Part shown: piece by piece, positions 9,067-18,326 of the stretch
How positions within the stretch are numbered: the first letter of the stretch is position 1
Layout: the number at the start of each line of letters is the position of its first letter
Assembly: GCA_938743325.2 (NCBI GenBank)
Contig: OW568875.1
Location: 434,001-498,000, forward strand
DNA from: Pycnococcus provasolii
Taxonomy: Eukaryota > Chlorophyta > Pseudoscourfieldiophyceae > Pseudoscourfieldiales > Pycnococcaceae
Length of the DNA stretch: 64,000 nt
Reading direction: 5' to 3'
The notes under the pieces: model-generated
What the model was told of the DNA's origin: nothing
Seen by the model: the letters and a program-made list of their open reading frames with translations, nothing else
Databases searched by the model: none
Translations under genes and position numbers: made by a program

Positions 9067-9996
9067 TTACTGTGGTCGTTGGTTGACGCCTTGGCTGCCG
9101 TGGCCGCTGCTGCTCGCCGCGTCCACGCCAGGGCCATCGTGTTGTTGTCTGCCCACGTCGATGGGTGCCGTGGCCATAGACCGTGCGGCGTCAAGCACGA
9201 GAGCTGCGGCCGTGGCCTCGCCGTCGCCAACGCTTATCGCATCCTCGAGCTCCATCTCGAGCTCCGCGCAGTTGCTCAGGAGCGACTGCAGCGCGCCGAG
9301 GCTCACGTCGCGCGCGTGCTGCGCTTCGTGGAGGCGACGCTCGAGAACCGCGAGATTGCGACGACGCGCAGCGAGGTCCGCCTCCAGCTCTCGGCACACG
9401 GTCTCCGCGCCTCCGTACCGCGCGAAGAGCTGAGGGGCAGGCTCCGGCGGCAGCGACGCGGACGCGGGCCTTGCCGCCACCGCCGCGTCGAAGAACATTG
9501 GCGAGCGCTTGACGAACGGACTTCTACTTCTGTGCGCCGACTTGCGTAGCACGCGCTCACGCTGCAGAGCCAGCGCGCTCTCGCGTCTCTCCACCGCAGG
9601 GTAGCTCGTCGCGATGGTCGGGAAGTTGAGCTGCACAAAGGTGAAGAACCACTGCAGCATGTCGTTGTTTTGCCGAAAGCTACAGCTCGACAGGCTTGGG
9701 ACGTCGACGTCACGGCTCACCTGCGCGCGCTTCAGCACGTGCCTGAGTATGTTCAAGTTGCGTTCTCTGTCGTCTCGGCTTCGGCACGTGAAGTGCATGC
9801 GTTCGAGGGGCACTTTTCCAGGCAGAATGGCGTCTGCGAGCTGCAGGTACGCGACGCCGTCTCCGCAGTCCTCCACCTTGCTGTAGTCCGTTTGCAGCGT
9901 GTCGTTCAGCCAGCCGAGCAGCTCGAGGCGTCCAAACCGCCGGTCGACGCGCGTCACTTGCCGCAGGGCTGGCGACGGCTCGAACGCGGACGCCAT
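9067..9996 (-). CDS. EB1: EB1-like microtubule plus-end binding protein
   Basis: Protein of 309 residues. Residues 20-135 form a calponin-homology domain of EB type: LLGWLNDTLQTDYSKVEDCGDGVAYLQL, then FTCRSRDDRERNLNILRHVLKRA, then NNDMLQWFFTFVQLNF. This matches the microtubule-binding domain of EB1/MAPRE proteins. A basic Arg/Ser linker follows (RSRSPFVKRSP), then a C-terminal coiled coil (about 225-285: ETVCRELEADLAARRR...ELEMELEDAIS) corresponding to the EB homology dimerisation region. The canonical acidic EEY/F tail is missing; the protein ends NQRPQ. EB1 tracks growing microtubule ends and is present at the tips and bases of algal flagella. Confidence 0.85.
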   Translation of the reverse strand: MASAFEPSPALRQVTRVDRRFGRLELLGWLNDTLQTDYSKVEDCGDGVAYLQLADAILPGKVPLERMHFTCRSRDDRERNLNILRHVLKRAQVSRDVDVPSLSSCSFRQNNDMLQWFFTFVQLNFPTIATSYPAVERRESALALQRERVLRKSAHRSRSPFVKRSPMFFDAAVAARPASASLPPEPAPQLFARYGGAETVCRELEADLAARRRNLAVLERRLHEAQHARDVSLGALQSLLSNCAELEMELEDAISVGDGEATAAALVLDAARSMATAPIDVGRQQHDGPGVDAASSSGHGSQGVNQRPQ

Positions 9997-10471
9997 GTAA
10001 GGTATGTTGCGTGCCTGTTGCTTGTTGCGTTCACCAACAACCTTTCAAAATGAATAGCAACTGAGAGGCTGAGCTCTGGGGGTGGCAAGTGAGCTCATTC
10101 TTCACGTGCAAGTTGCCTTCAAGAAGTTGACCACCTTAATAGTCGTCGGACAAGACCGGCCAATGATGAGGCGATGAGGCAATGAGCTGATTGAACACGC
10201 GGTAACGTGACGATACTAAGTATGCATCAATCACGCGTACCACTGGGAAGATGTCAAGAACACCACCCTAACCCTAACCTTAACCCTAACCCTAACCCAA
10301 CGGTGCGCCAAAAAACCCCGTGATCACCACAGGCTCGAACGAACGACGTTCATCCGAGCTGGCACTCCCCTCCATCCTTGTCGTCTTATCGTAGCCTTTC
10401 ATTCCTTCACCTTACGAGGCGGCGTGCGTCCTCCTTGGTGTGGTGTGTGTTGCAGGTGAATATATGTAACA
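9997..10471. promoter_or_regulatory. Divergent intergenic region with CCCTAA tract
   Basis: Head-to-head interval between the EB1-like and AlkB-like genes. A telomere-like tract (about five CCCTAA units, one variant CCTTAA) occupies 10266-10298. Nothing else is recognised. Confidence 0.6.
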
Positions 10472-11340
10472 ATGGCGGAGGCGCCTTCTCATTATGTTGA
10501 GTGCCTTCCGTTCGAGTGCTACGTGCTCCGATCCTTCATGGACACCAGAGAGTGCGTCGAGCTCGCGGCGCGCATCGCACAACTTGCTGACGGGGCCATG
10601 CCGCCGTGGAGAACCATCGCCACGACGCAAGACCACCCGCTCATTGCAGTCTCGCACAACGCCAACCAAACGAGGAGGTCAAGAGCGTGCGAGCGCGCGT
10701 GTGGACTCAAGGCTTGCACTGGTGCGTGCGGAGCGCACGTTGGCGTGCTCACAGAGTGCCCCAAGGACATCTTCGACTTGGCGCAGAGGTGCGCGCAACA
10801 AATCAACGACACCATCGGCGGAACGCCGCTGCCTCCTTTTCGACCTACGCACTTTTGGGCACTGCTGTATGGCCAACAAGGCAGGCAGAATGCCATGGCG
10901 CCTCACCTCGACCGACCTGTCGGGTGGACGCTCTCCGTATGCGTTGGCGGAGACGCAACTTGTACCGTCGGATGTCCACCTGCGAAGGGATCGTAAGTCT
11001 ATCGCTAACCATCCGTGGCGAATCAACAACAGCCACTAACGAGCCTTAACATGCTGAAACCAAAACCAGACTGTACGCCGAGTACAACGTCGAAAAGGCC
11101 AAACCTGGACAGAGCGCAGAGACTGGAACGCAGGTCGTGCTTCGAGCAGGCGACGCCATGCTGTTTGAAGGACACTCCGTATTCCACTCCGTCGACTCCA
11201 CTTCCGCAAACCAAGGCGTCAACCTCGCGGAGGCGTTGGGAGCGCCAGCGACAGCACACGACAACGACGACGGCGGCGGCGCCGTGTGGAAGCCAACGCG
11301 TCTCGCGCTACTCTTTCGCGACCAACGCTCGGACGAATGA
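10472..11340 (+). CDS. AlkB-like 2-oxoglutarate/Fe(II) dioxygenase
   Basis: Exons 10472-10992 and 11070-11340, with a 77-nt intron (GTAAGT donor, CCAG acceptor, phase 2), giving 263 residues. The C-terminal half has the signature of Fe(II)/2OG dioxygenases: HLD (HxD facial triad) in MAPHLDRPVG, a distal His in EGHSVFHSV, and RLALLFR. The last fits the RX5R motif typical of AlkB demethylases, and the preceding HFWALLYG matches the AlkB strand before the HxD. Nucleic-acid demethylation is therefore the best guess; a general prolyl hydroxylase-like oxygenase is the alternative. Between residues about 70 and 95 there is an unusual Cys cluster (ACERACGLKACTGAC). It ends 31 bp from the convergent DUF819 gene. 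Confidence 0.72.
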
Positions 11341-11371
11341 ATGTGAAATGTTTTGTTACATGTACTCTACA

Positions 11372-12649
11372 CTAGACTAGTTTACTCAACAACGGCGTCG
11401 CACCGAGCGCCAAGAATGTCGCCGTCGCATTACCCAGCGTGCCTAGCAAAATGCCAGGTGCGGGGTCGGGTGCGCGCTTCGACGATGCGAGCGCCGCGGC
11501 GGTTGCCGGTCCTCCGATACCCGCATTACTAACGATGGCAGCATCCAGCCTTGATAGACGGCACACGTGCGCGCTGATTGCAGTGAACAGACCGTGAAAG
11601 GCGTAAATGACGAGAAGCAGCGCGCCTACCGCAGCGAGCGCGCCTGGGTCGTTGGTGACGATACGACCGCCAGCGACTCCTGCGCTTGCAAAGAACAGGC
11701 CAAGGAGAACGCGACCAAGTGTGTTGCCGGCACGCTCCAGCGGTGACAGCAGCGACGGAAACAACGTTGCAAGGATTACGGTTATCCCGGCAGCTGCAGC
11801 TGCCGTGTTGCCCCCGGCGCCGATGACCACCTGCACGACGTAGACGATTCCCAAAGAAACAGCAAGAACGCTTGTGAGTTCGCCAGCAGTGCTGAAATCT
11901 TCACCAGTGGGTGATGAGGGTGACGACGTCCATCCAGCGGAAGCCAGTTCGTTTGCCGTTGACGTGGACGGCGGTCCAGCTAGCCAGCCGTTCAACGGGA
12001 AGTAAATTAGAGCTGCGAGGTTGTCCGCAGCGAGTCCGAGCGCGACCGCCAAGGCACCAATCCCAGTCGCGTCGCATACTGCAACGAAATTGAATCCTCC
12101 GCCGATGTTTTTCGCTGAAAGTGCGCTTGCGAGCGACCCCACCTCAGCCACGGGCATCGCGCGTGTGAGAGGCTCTGCGAAGAGTGACACGCCAACTGCC
12201 GCCCCCAAGAACGTGCCCAATGCGCCTGCCGCGAAGGTCGGGAGCAACGGTCCCGCTCCTCTGACGAGACGGCTGATGTTGGCTCCAAACAAGAGCATGG
12301 GTGTGGATGCATATACGAGGATGCTTTGCAAGGCTCGCAAGGCATCCGAGGGCGGCTGAAATCCCGCGGACGCCAAAATTGCGCCGCACAGCATTGTCGC
12401 GACGGGCGCGGAGAGCGCGCGTCCCACGGGCGTGTGGCGCTCCAGTGCGTTGCCTGCTAACGAGCACAAAGCGAGCGGGGCAAGCAGAGCGGCACCCTGA
12501 GGTGTAAGCGCACACAAGGTATGACTGACGCGCACACAAGGTTGAGGTACAGTAGCACGACGAAGACGAGGTACACGACGGAGACGAGGCAACGGCAACG
12601 GACGCAACGCCGCCGCCGCCGCCGGTGACATTAACGCGTGACAAGCCAT
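11372..12649 (-). CDS. DUF819 family multi-pass membrane protein
   Basis: Protein of 425 residues from ATG 12649. After an Arg-rich leader (LPRLRRVPRLRR), compatible with organelle import, come about ten hydrophobic helices. Characteristic segments include LQSILVYASTPMLLFGANI, EVGSLASALSAKNIGGGFNF, a break with GLAADNLAALIYFP, and SNAGIGGPATAAALAS near the C-terminus. This arrangement is that of the DUF819 family, found in bacteria and plant plastids, for which the transported substrate is not established. Upstream in-frame codons to 12799 are available, but the ATG at 12649 precedes the leader neatly. The gene lies 172 bp downstream of the MPP-beta gene on the same strand. Confidence 0.8.
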   Translation of the reverse strand: MACHALMSPAAAAALRPLPLPRLRRVPRLRRATVPQPCVRVSHTLCALTPQGAALLAPLALCSLAGNALERHTPVGRALSAPVATMLCGAILASAGFQPPSDALRALQSILVYASTPMLLFGANISRLVRGAGPLLPTFAAGALGTFLGAAVGVSLFAEPLTRAMPVAEVGSLASALSAKNIGGGFNFVAVCDATGIGALAVALGLAADNLAALIYFPLNGWLAGPPSTSTANELASAGWTSSPSSPTGEDFSTAGELTSVLAVSLGIVYVVQVVIGAGGNTAAAAAGITVILATLFPSLLSPLERAGNTLGRVLLGLFFASAGVAGGRIVTNDPGALAAVGALLLVIYAFHGLFTAISAHVCRLSRLDAAIVSNAGIGGPATAAALASSKRAPDPAPGILLGTLGNATATFLALGATPLLSKLV

Positions 12650-12821
12650 CTGTCTCTCCTCCCCCCGAAAAGGATATGTGTGTGCTTCGAATGTTGCGTT
12701 GGGGATGATGGGACGGGGAGGGACGAGGAAAAATTCATCTGAGACCTTTTCAAGAACTCCCTTACACGTCACGTTTGCCTGTCTTGTCTGACATAACATG
12801 TGTGTGTGTGCATGCGCGACC

Positions 12822-14330
12822 TTAATACGCGAACCAGTACGTGCGTCGGCGCAGCCAGTTGTAGTCCGGAAGCTCGCTCACATCGCCCATCGCTGCAACC
12901 ACGGGATCCTGGTCGTGGAACAGACGCTCCGCAACCTTGCGAACCTGCTCAACGTCAACCGCGTCAATGCGCGCACACATCTCCGCGCGGCTCAGGCGGC
13001 GCCCATACGTTAGCAGCTGCCTGCCGATGTCCTCGCACGCCGCGGTCGTGTCCGCGTTCGACGACGCGAGCAGCTGCGCCTTGAGCTGGTTCTTCGCGCG
13101 CGTCACGTCGTCCTCGTTCGGGTCGTAGATCAGTTTGGTGAACGCCTGTGTTGTCGCCCAAGCGAGGTCGAAGAGCGTGTCGGTGTCCTTCGTGACGGCG
13201 TAAACGCCGAACAGTCCCGTGTCGATGTACGACGTGTTGAACGCCATGTAGTTGGTACACAACTTGTTGCTCGCCACGAACTGCGAGAGCTGCGACCCGC
13301 CCGCCGTTCCCATTCCCCCACGAGCATCCCACGATCCGAGCATCGCCTGCATCACCTGCAGCGTCGTGCTGTCGCCATCCGTCCATGACAGTCCCTGGAA
13401 TGCAAGCACGAAGCTGTGCTCCGTGGCATCGCTGTCCTGGAAGCGCACGTCGCTTCCGGTGAAGATGGCAGGGTCCGACGTCGCGAGCTCGTATGCCGTG
13501 TGCGACGGCTTCGTAGGCAGGCTGCTGAACTTGTCGCTCACAAGCTTGACGAAGCTCTCGTGGTCAACCGCGCCGGCGGCACACACAACCATGCGAGGCG
13601 CGGTGTAGTGCGTGGCGATGTAGTCCGCGAGGTCGCCGGACGTGATGGTGCGCACGTTGTCCGCGGAGCCGAGGATGGTGCGTCCGAGCGGCGAGAACTG
13701 GAACGACGTGGCGTGCAGGTGATCGAACAGCGTCTCGGCGCCGTCCTTGCCCACCTCCTCCATCTCACGCAGGATGACGCCTCGTTCGCGCTCGACGGCG
13801 GCACTGTCAAGTTTTGATCCCGTGAGGATGTCGGAGAGGATGTCGACGGCACCTCCGACGTTCTCCTTCGTGACCCTCGCGTAGTACGTCGTCTGTTCGC
13901 GGCTCGTGTATGCGTTGAGGTGTCCTCCCATGTTCTCCACCTCCACCTCGAGCTGCGCCTGCGACCTCTTGTTCGTGCCCTTGAAGATGAGGTGCTCGAG
14001 GAAGTGCGCGGTTCCCGCGGTGGCATCCGACTCGAATCGCGAGCCTGCGTCGATCCAGACACCCACGGTGGCTGTTTTGGCGTGCGCGTGTTCCTCGGTC
14101 GCGACCCTCAGTCCGTTGGGCAGCGTGGTGATTTGCGTCGCGGGTCCCGCGAGCGTGGGCGTCAACAGGTGTTGCGTTTTCACCGGCACGGGCGACGTCC
14201 ACTTCAGAAATGACTCTGATGTTTGCGCGGGAACTAAGGCAGACTGCACACCAGCGACGGACGGGTAACTTGAAAACAGACGTCTGCCTAGTGCAAAAGC
14301 AGACTTGGACATGCTGCGTGAACCGGCCAT
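12822..14330 (-). CDS. PMPCB: Mitochondrial processing peptidase beta subunit
   Basis: Protein of 502 residues, M16 (pitrilysin-type) zinc protease that removes presequences from imported mitochondrial proteins and, in plants and algae, may also serve as a cytochrome bc1 core protein. The catalytic zinc motif HxxEH is present as HFLEH in GTAHFLEHLIFKG, followed about 75 residues later by the Glu-rich ERERGVILREMEEV that provides the third ligand. These residues separate the beta subunit from the catalytically dead alpha. The N-terminus (MAGSRSMSKSAFALGRRLFSSYPSV) is itself a good presequence. The C-terminus DYNWLRRRTYWFAY matches the family. No intron. Confidence 0.95.
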   Translation of the reverse strand: MAGSRSMSKSAFALGRRLFSSYPSVAGVQSALVPAQTSESFLKWTSPVPVKTQHLLTPTLAGPATQITTLPNGLRVATEEHAHAKTATVGVWIDAGSRFESDATAGTAHFLEHLIFKGTNKRSQAQLEVEVENMGGHLNAYTSREQTTYYARVTKENVGGAVDILSDILTGSKLDSAAVERERGVILREMEEVGKDGAETLFDHLHATSFQFSPLGRTILGSADNVRTITSGDLADYIATHYTAPRMVVCAAGAVDHESFVKLVSDKFSSLPTKPSHTAYELATSDPAIFTGSDVRFQDSDATEHSFVLAFQGLSWTDGDSTTLQVMQAMLGSWDARGGMGTAGGSQLSQFVASNKLCTNYMAFNTSYIDTGLFGVYAVTKDTDTLFDLAWATTQAFTKLIYDPNEDDVTRAKNQLKAQLLASSNADTTAACEDIGRQLLTYGRRLSRAEMCARIDAVDVEQVRKVAERLFHDQDPVVAAMGDVSELPDYNWLRRRTYWFAY

Positions 14331-14704
14331 GCTGCTCCTCCGAGGGTTTGGGTTCAGTCGGCGCCGAGGGTTCCCCGGGACCGGCGGGACGGGTTGGTTT
14401 GGGAATGGGGACTGGACAGATCTGAGGAACCGGTATCCTCAAAATCATTCCCGTACCCTAATAGTTTTCAGTTTTCAGTTAGGGTTACTGTACTGGGATT
14501 TCAGTTCGGGGTACTGGGTTAGGGTTTTATGAGTGTTTTGTTAGGGTTACGGTCTGTTCTTCCCTTCGTCGGTTTTTGTTTTTGACTTTTTTCATTTATT
14601 TCGCCTGCTTTGCGTCAGTCATTATTTTTTGTGTTTTTTGTGTTTTTCTTTTCGCGCACTTTTTCATTTTTGATAGACTACATATAATTTGTCAGAGAAT
14701 CAAT
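14331..14704. promoter_or_regulatory. Divergent intergenic region with TTAGGG/TTCGGG units
   Basis: Head-to-head interval between the MPP-beta gene and the ZGRF1-type gene. Scattered CCCTAA, TTAGGG and TTCGGGG units lie between 14455 and 14548, followed by a T-rich stretch up to the ATG at 14705. Confidence 0.55.
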
Positions 14705-15375
14705 ATGTTTCGCGTGCTGTACACGAAGCAGCTTCTCAAGAAACGTAAGACGTACCATGACGGAACGCTGCGCACGCACCCGACGCGAAACATCGCCGTG
14801 CTCCACTCCGACTCCGACGACGTGCTCTGCGAAGTCGTGTGCAACCTCGACAAGGTAGGTTACGGTGTGTGATTGATAGACTGGTGTCACCTCGACTCGG
14901 ACTGACAAAAAACAAATCTATTCATACGCAAATCCAGTGTCGTTCGTGGGCGGAGGGTGATACGCTCACGGAGGTGTTTGACGGATACATCGTCGTGATT
15001 GACGACGTCGTCGAGCCGTACGGGGGAGGAGCAGCAGCACCTGCGTCGGCACAGGCGCCGGCACCTGCAGCCCCCGCCCCTCCTCCGAGCAAGAAGGCAC
15101 CTCTGACGGTCACTCAGAGTCATCGGCCAGTAGCGCAAGCCTCACGCGAACAACACGACCCTGCTTCACCACAAGCATTAGCACCTGAGTTCGTGAACCA
15201 CTTCGACATGAACTCGCCACCACCACCGGCGCAGATGCAGACACACAACCGCCACCATCATCATCATCGTGGAGATGTTTACTACCCCCCACAACAAGCT
15301 CAGCAAGCACCAGGTGGCCGTACGAATGACGAACTCGCACGTATTTTGCTTGACGACATACTCTTAAAGAACTAG
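14705..15375 (+). CDS. Small protein with ZGRF1/Mte1/Dbl2 N-terminal domain (DUF2439)
   Basis: Exons 14705-14854 and 14938-15375 with an 83-nt intron (GTAGGT donor, TCCAG acceptor, phase 0), giving 195 residues. The N-terminal 70 residues, with YTKQLLKKRKTYHDGTLR, then NIAVLHSDSDDVLCEV, then AEGDTLTEVFDGYIVVI, match the DUF2439 domain of ZGRF1, yeast Mte1 and fission yeast Dbl2. Those proteins act with Mph1/FANCM-type helicases at recombination intermediates and damaged telomeres. The rest is a disordered P/A/H/Q-rich tail ending in a possible short helix (NDELARILLDDILLKN). There is no helicase domain, so it resembles the short fungal proteins rather than animal ZGRF1. The role is inferred. 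Confidence 0.72.
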
Positions 15376-15791
15376 TGCAAGACTACTAGTGCAAGACACG
15401 AGGTGAAATGAAAGCACGGTGTGCCTACACGTGTAATGAAAGATAGATGTTGTACATATAATAATAACCATATGACTGTACAGAACCTTACATAAGTCAC
15501 ATACCTTTGACCGAATCTTGTCGAAGGAAAAGTACGAACCCTACCTAATAACCCGAACCAGTTACCCTAACCCTAACCCTAACCCTAACCCTAACTTCGA
15601 AAACCCGATCTCCCCCCCCAATTTGGATTTCGACTTGTTATTTAGAATTGCCATCCCCCCCCAGGGCACGAGGTAGGGTAGCGAACCGGTATCCCCCCCC
15701 CCAGGGTTGTCGTCGCCCTCTCCTCCTCGCTTCGCCCTCGCCCTCAAACCCTAGAGGGCCCGTTGTCGTCCATTCCGCCACCGCCAGCAGC
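15376..15791. promoter_or_regulatory. Intergenic region upstream of ATP synthase gamma
   Basis: Contains a clean (CCCTAA)n tract at 15563-15595 (over five units) and two C-runs at about 15613-15700. The tract sits about 195 bp upstream of the ATP synthase gamma ATG. No gene seen. Confidence 0.6.
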
Positions 15792-17130
15792 ATGCTCGGT
15801 CTGTTGGCGTCGCGCTCTATAGGTCGCGCTCTTCAGCCCTCATCCGGATGTGGTGGTGTGGGCCTCCTCGCTGCGACGGACTTCACCTCCACGTTTAAAA
15901 CTCCGTCTTTGGGTTTTGCGGAGTACGTCTTTTTTTGGTGTTTTTTGTTAGGTTGTTAGGGCTTGTGTATGCGTTTTGATTTGTGGTGTTTGTGTTCTGT
16001 TTGTGTGTTCTCTCTTTGAAGGTTGTGTTGTAAGTAAGAGGTGGGTGGGTTCTCTGCTGTGCGTGGTGTTAAGGTTAATGCGCTTCGAAGGTTTGGCATG
16101 GAACACAGTGTTGCAGAGTTCGCAAAAGTGGACAAAAAGCGTCTACACATGTCAAGGAACTGTTCGGGTTGAGAAGTCCAACAACACAACAACATAACTA
16201 ACTGAACCTCTTGTTTTTTTCTCCCCGTTTCAACCCTTTTTCTGTCACAGGCCGTCGGCAGAAAACAAGCAGGCGCCGTTCGGAACGCGCTCCGTCTCTC
16301 TGCAGGCTGTTGCCATCCGAATGAAGTCCGTGTCTTCGACGAAAAAGATTACGTCCGCGACGAAGCTCATTGCTGCCACCAAGCTGCGTGGCGCGGAGCT
16401 GCGAAGCCAGGCGGCTCGCAACTTGCCCACGCCCACTCACGACCTGCTCGGCGACGCGCCCGGCGCTCCCGTCAGCAAGACGGTCGTCGTGCCCATCACG
16501 ACGGACCGTGGACTGTGCGGTGGCATCAACACCATCATCTGCAAGTACGCGAAGGGCATTGTGGCGTTGGAGGAGCAGAACCCCGACGGGGACGTGAAGG
16601 TGTTCGTTGTGGGTGACAAGGGACGTTCGCAGCTGAGGCGTGTTTACCCGGACAAGCTTCTCGGGTTCACGCAGGACAACGGAAAGTTCGGCGGCCTGAC
16701 GTTCGGCGTGGCGTCGCTCATCTCTGAGGAGATTCTTAAGGCTGAGGCGGATAAGGTTATGATTGCGTACAACCGCTTCTTCAACGCCGCAAAGTACGTG
16801 CCTACCATCGCCACGGTGCTCTCATCGTCCGCTGCGGAGGCGATGGCTGAGGAGGGTGGCATGCTCGACGCGTACGAGCTCGAGGGTCCTGATCGCGCGG
16901 AGATGCTGATGGACCTGGCCGAGTTCCAGCTTGCGTCTCAGCTGTACCAGGCTATGCTCGACAACTCGACGAGCGAGCAGGCTTCGAAGATGCAGGCTAT
17001 GGAGAACGCGACGAACAACGCGCAGGAGATGCTTGAGAAGCTGACCCAGCTGTACAACCGCACGCGCCAGGCTGCCATTACGACGGAGCTCAGCGAGATT
17101 ATCGGCGGAGCTTCCGCGCTGGAGGGATAA
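15792..17130 (+). CDS. ATP5F1C: Mitochondrial ATP synthase F1 gamma subunit
   Basis: Exons 15792-15922 and 16251-17130 joined across a 328-nt intron (GTACGT donor, GTCACAG acceptor, phase 2), giving 336 residues. Exon 1 encodes the presequence (MLGLLASRSIGRALQ). Exon 2 begins just before SLQAVAIRMKSVSSTKKITSATKLIAATK, the N-terminal coiled-coil rotor helix of gamma. The conserved TDRGLCGGIN block and the C-terminal helix (ENATNNAQEMLEKLTQLYNRTRQAAITTELSEIIGGASAL) complete the family signature. No plastid-type gamma redox insertion with its paired Cys is present, so this is the mitochondrial rotor subunit. The intron is longer than most others in the window. Confidence 0.95.
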
Positions 17131-17487
17131 TAGCCTATACGTGGTTGCTCCATGGTTCAGTAATGGAATTATTGGAGTTCACTGCATCATATGTCGTATG
17201 TCTTGTTGTTTGTCGGCGCGCGCAGCACTATCGTAGCAGTTGTGCTGTCGTCCTACAGTATTCCTGTACCGGTATGTACCATGCCTCTGTACGCCGCCTC
17301 GTCGCCTGCCCCTCTGGTTGTGCTTCCCGTTGCTTCGGGTTAGGGTTAGGGTTATGGGTTAGGGTTATCTGGGGTCCGCTGTTCCCTCCCGTATTGATAT
17401 GTCATATTTTCCCTTGTCATTTTTCCCTTGTCATTATTTTTTCCACGTGTCGTTTGTGTTGTTTTTGTGCTCGCGTTGCCATACGAT
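17131..17487. promoter_or_regulatory. Intergenic region upstream of dienelactone hydrolase
   Basis: Contains a (TTAGGG)n tract at 17336-17368, 120-150 bp upstream of the ATG at 17488, followed by a T-rich stretch. No gene seen. Confidence 0.6.
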
Positions 17488-18204
17488 ATGTCGTTCACGT
17501 CTTTGTCGTTGCCGTACTCGTCCCGCACGCTCTCCCTCCTCTCGCTCGGTTCGTCCTCCTTGCCTGCCGTCATCCTCCTGCAGGAGTGGTGGGGTGTATC
17601 GCGGGAAATTCTTGATTTCGGCGCGTCGATCTCCAACCTTGGATATCGTGTGGTGATTCCGGATCTGTACGATGGTTCTTTGGCGCTTTCCGTCGCAGAA
17701 GCGGAGCACAACATGAACGCGCTGAACTGGGTGCAAGCTAAGGATGATATCGTCGCGACCGCTGCGTTCCTAAAGAAAGAGGGTGCACCTCGCGTCGGAA
17801 TTACTGGGACATGTATGGGGGGCGCTCTCGCGCTCGTCGGGGCTGTTCACGCAGACGTCGACTGCTGCGCACCCTTCTATGGGACTCCCGATCCCAGTCT
17901 CGCTGACACGTCGACAATTACCATACCCGTCGAGGCGCACTTCGGTGCACTCGACAACCTCGCAGGGTTCAGCGACGTCGAGGCGGCGAACAAGCTGAAG
18001 GAGTCGCTTGCGAAAAACAGTCCAGGGAGCGTCGTGCACATCTATGATGGTGTAGGCCACGGATTCATGAATAGCGCACCGGATAAGCCAAAAATTTCAG
18101 ACGACGTTAGCGTGGAGACGGGATTCCCACCCGCCCAGAAGGACGTGCAGCAGCTCGCGTTTGAGCGCCTCGAGGCTTTCTTTGCGAAGCACTTGAAGCA
18201 GTAA
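17488..18204 (+). CDS. Dienelactone hydrolase family protein
   Basis: Protein of 238 residues with an alpha/beta-hydrolase fold of DLH type. Visible motifs are VILLQEWWG (with the Glu that interacts with the nucleophile in this family), the nucleophile elbow GTCMGGALAL with Cys in place of Ser, an Asp after VEAHFGALDN, and the catalytic His in YDGVGHGFMN. DLH enzymes hydrolyse dienelactones; eukaryotic homologues are mostly carboxymethylenebutenolidase-like esterases of uncertain substrate. ATG 17488 is chosen because it gives a normal-length family member; the frame is also open to 17428. The 3' end converges with IFT57, 122 bp apart. Confidence 0.88.
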   Translation: MSFTSLSLPYSSRTLSLLSLGSSSLPAVILLQEWWGVSREILDFGASISNLGYRVVIPDLYDGSLALSVAEAEHNMNALNWVQAKDDIVATAAFLKKEGAPRVGITGTCMGGALALVGAVHADVDCCAPFYGTPDPSLADTSTITIPVEAHFGALDNLAGFSDVEAANKLKESLAKNSPGSVVHIYDGVGHGFMNSAPDKPKISDDVSVETGFPPAQKDVQQLAFERLEAFFAKHLKQ

Positions 18205-18326
18205 TAAAGACGACATTGACCATTCCACTTTGTTTCACATGAAATTCCCTGATTTCGCACACTGATGGATCTCAACCACGACTCAATTTTTTTGAATGGA
18301 GGAACGCGTGTGTTACTTTGGTCTCC

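Noticed and set aside
8730-9230. N-terminal extension of the single-TM basic protein through the telomere-like tract
   Set aside because: The extension would translate TTAGGG repeats and intergenic sequence; the ATG at 8729 gives a sensible protein.
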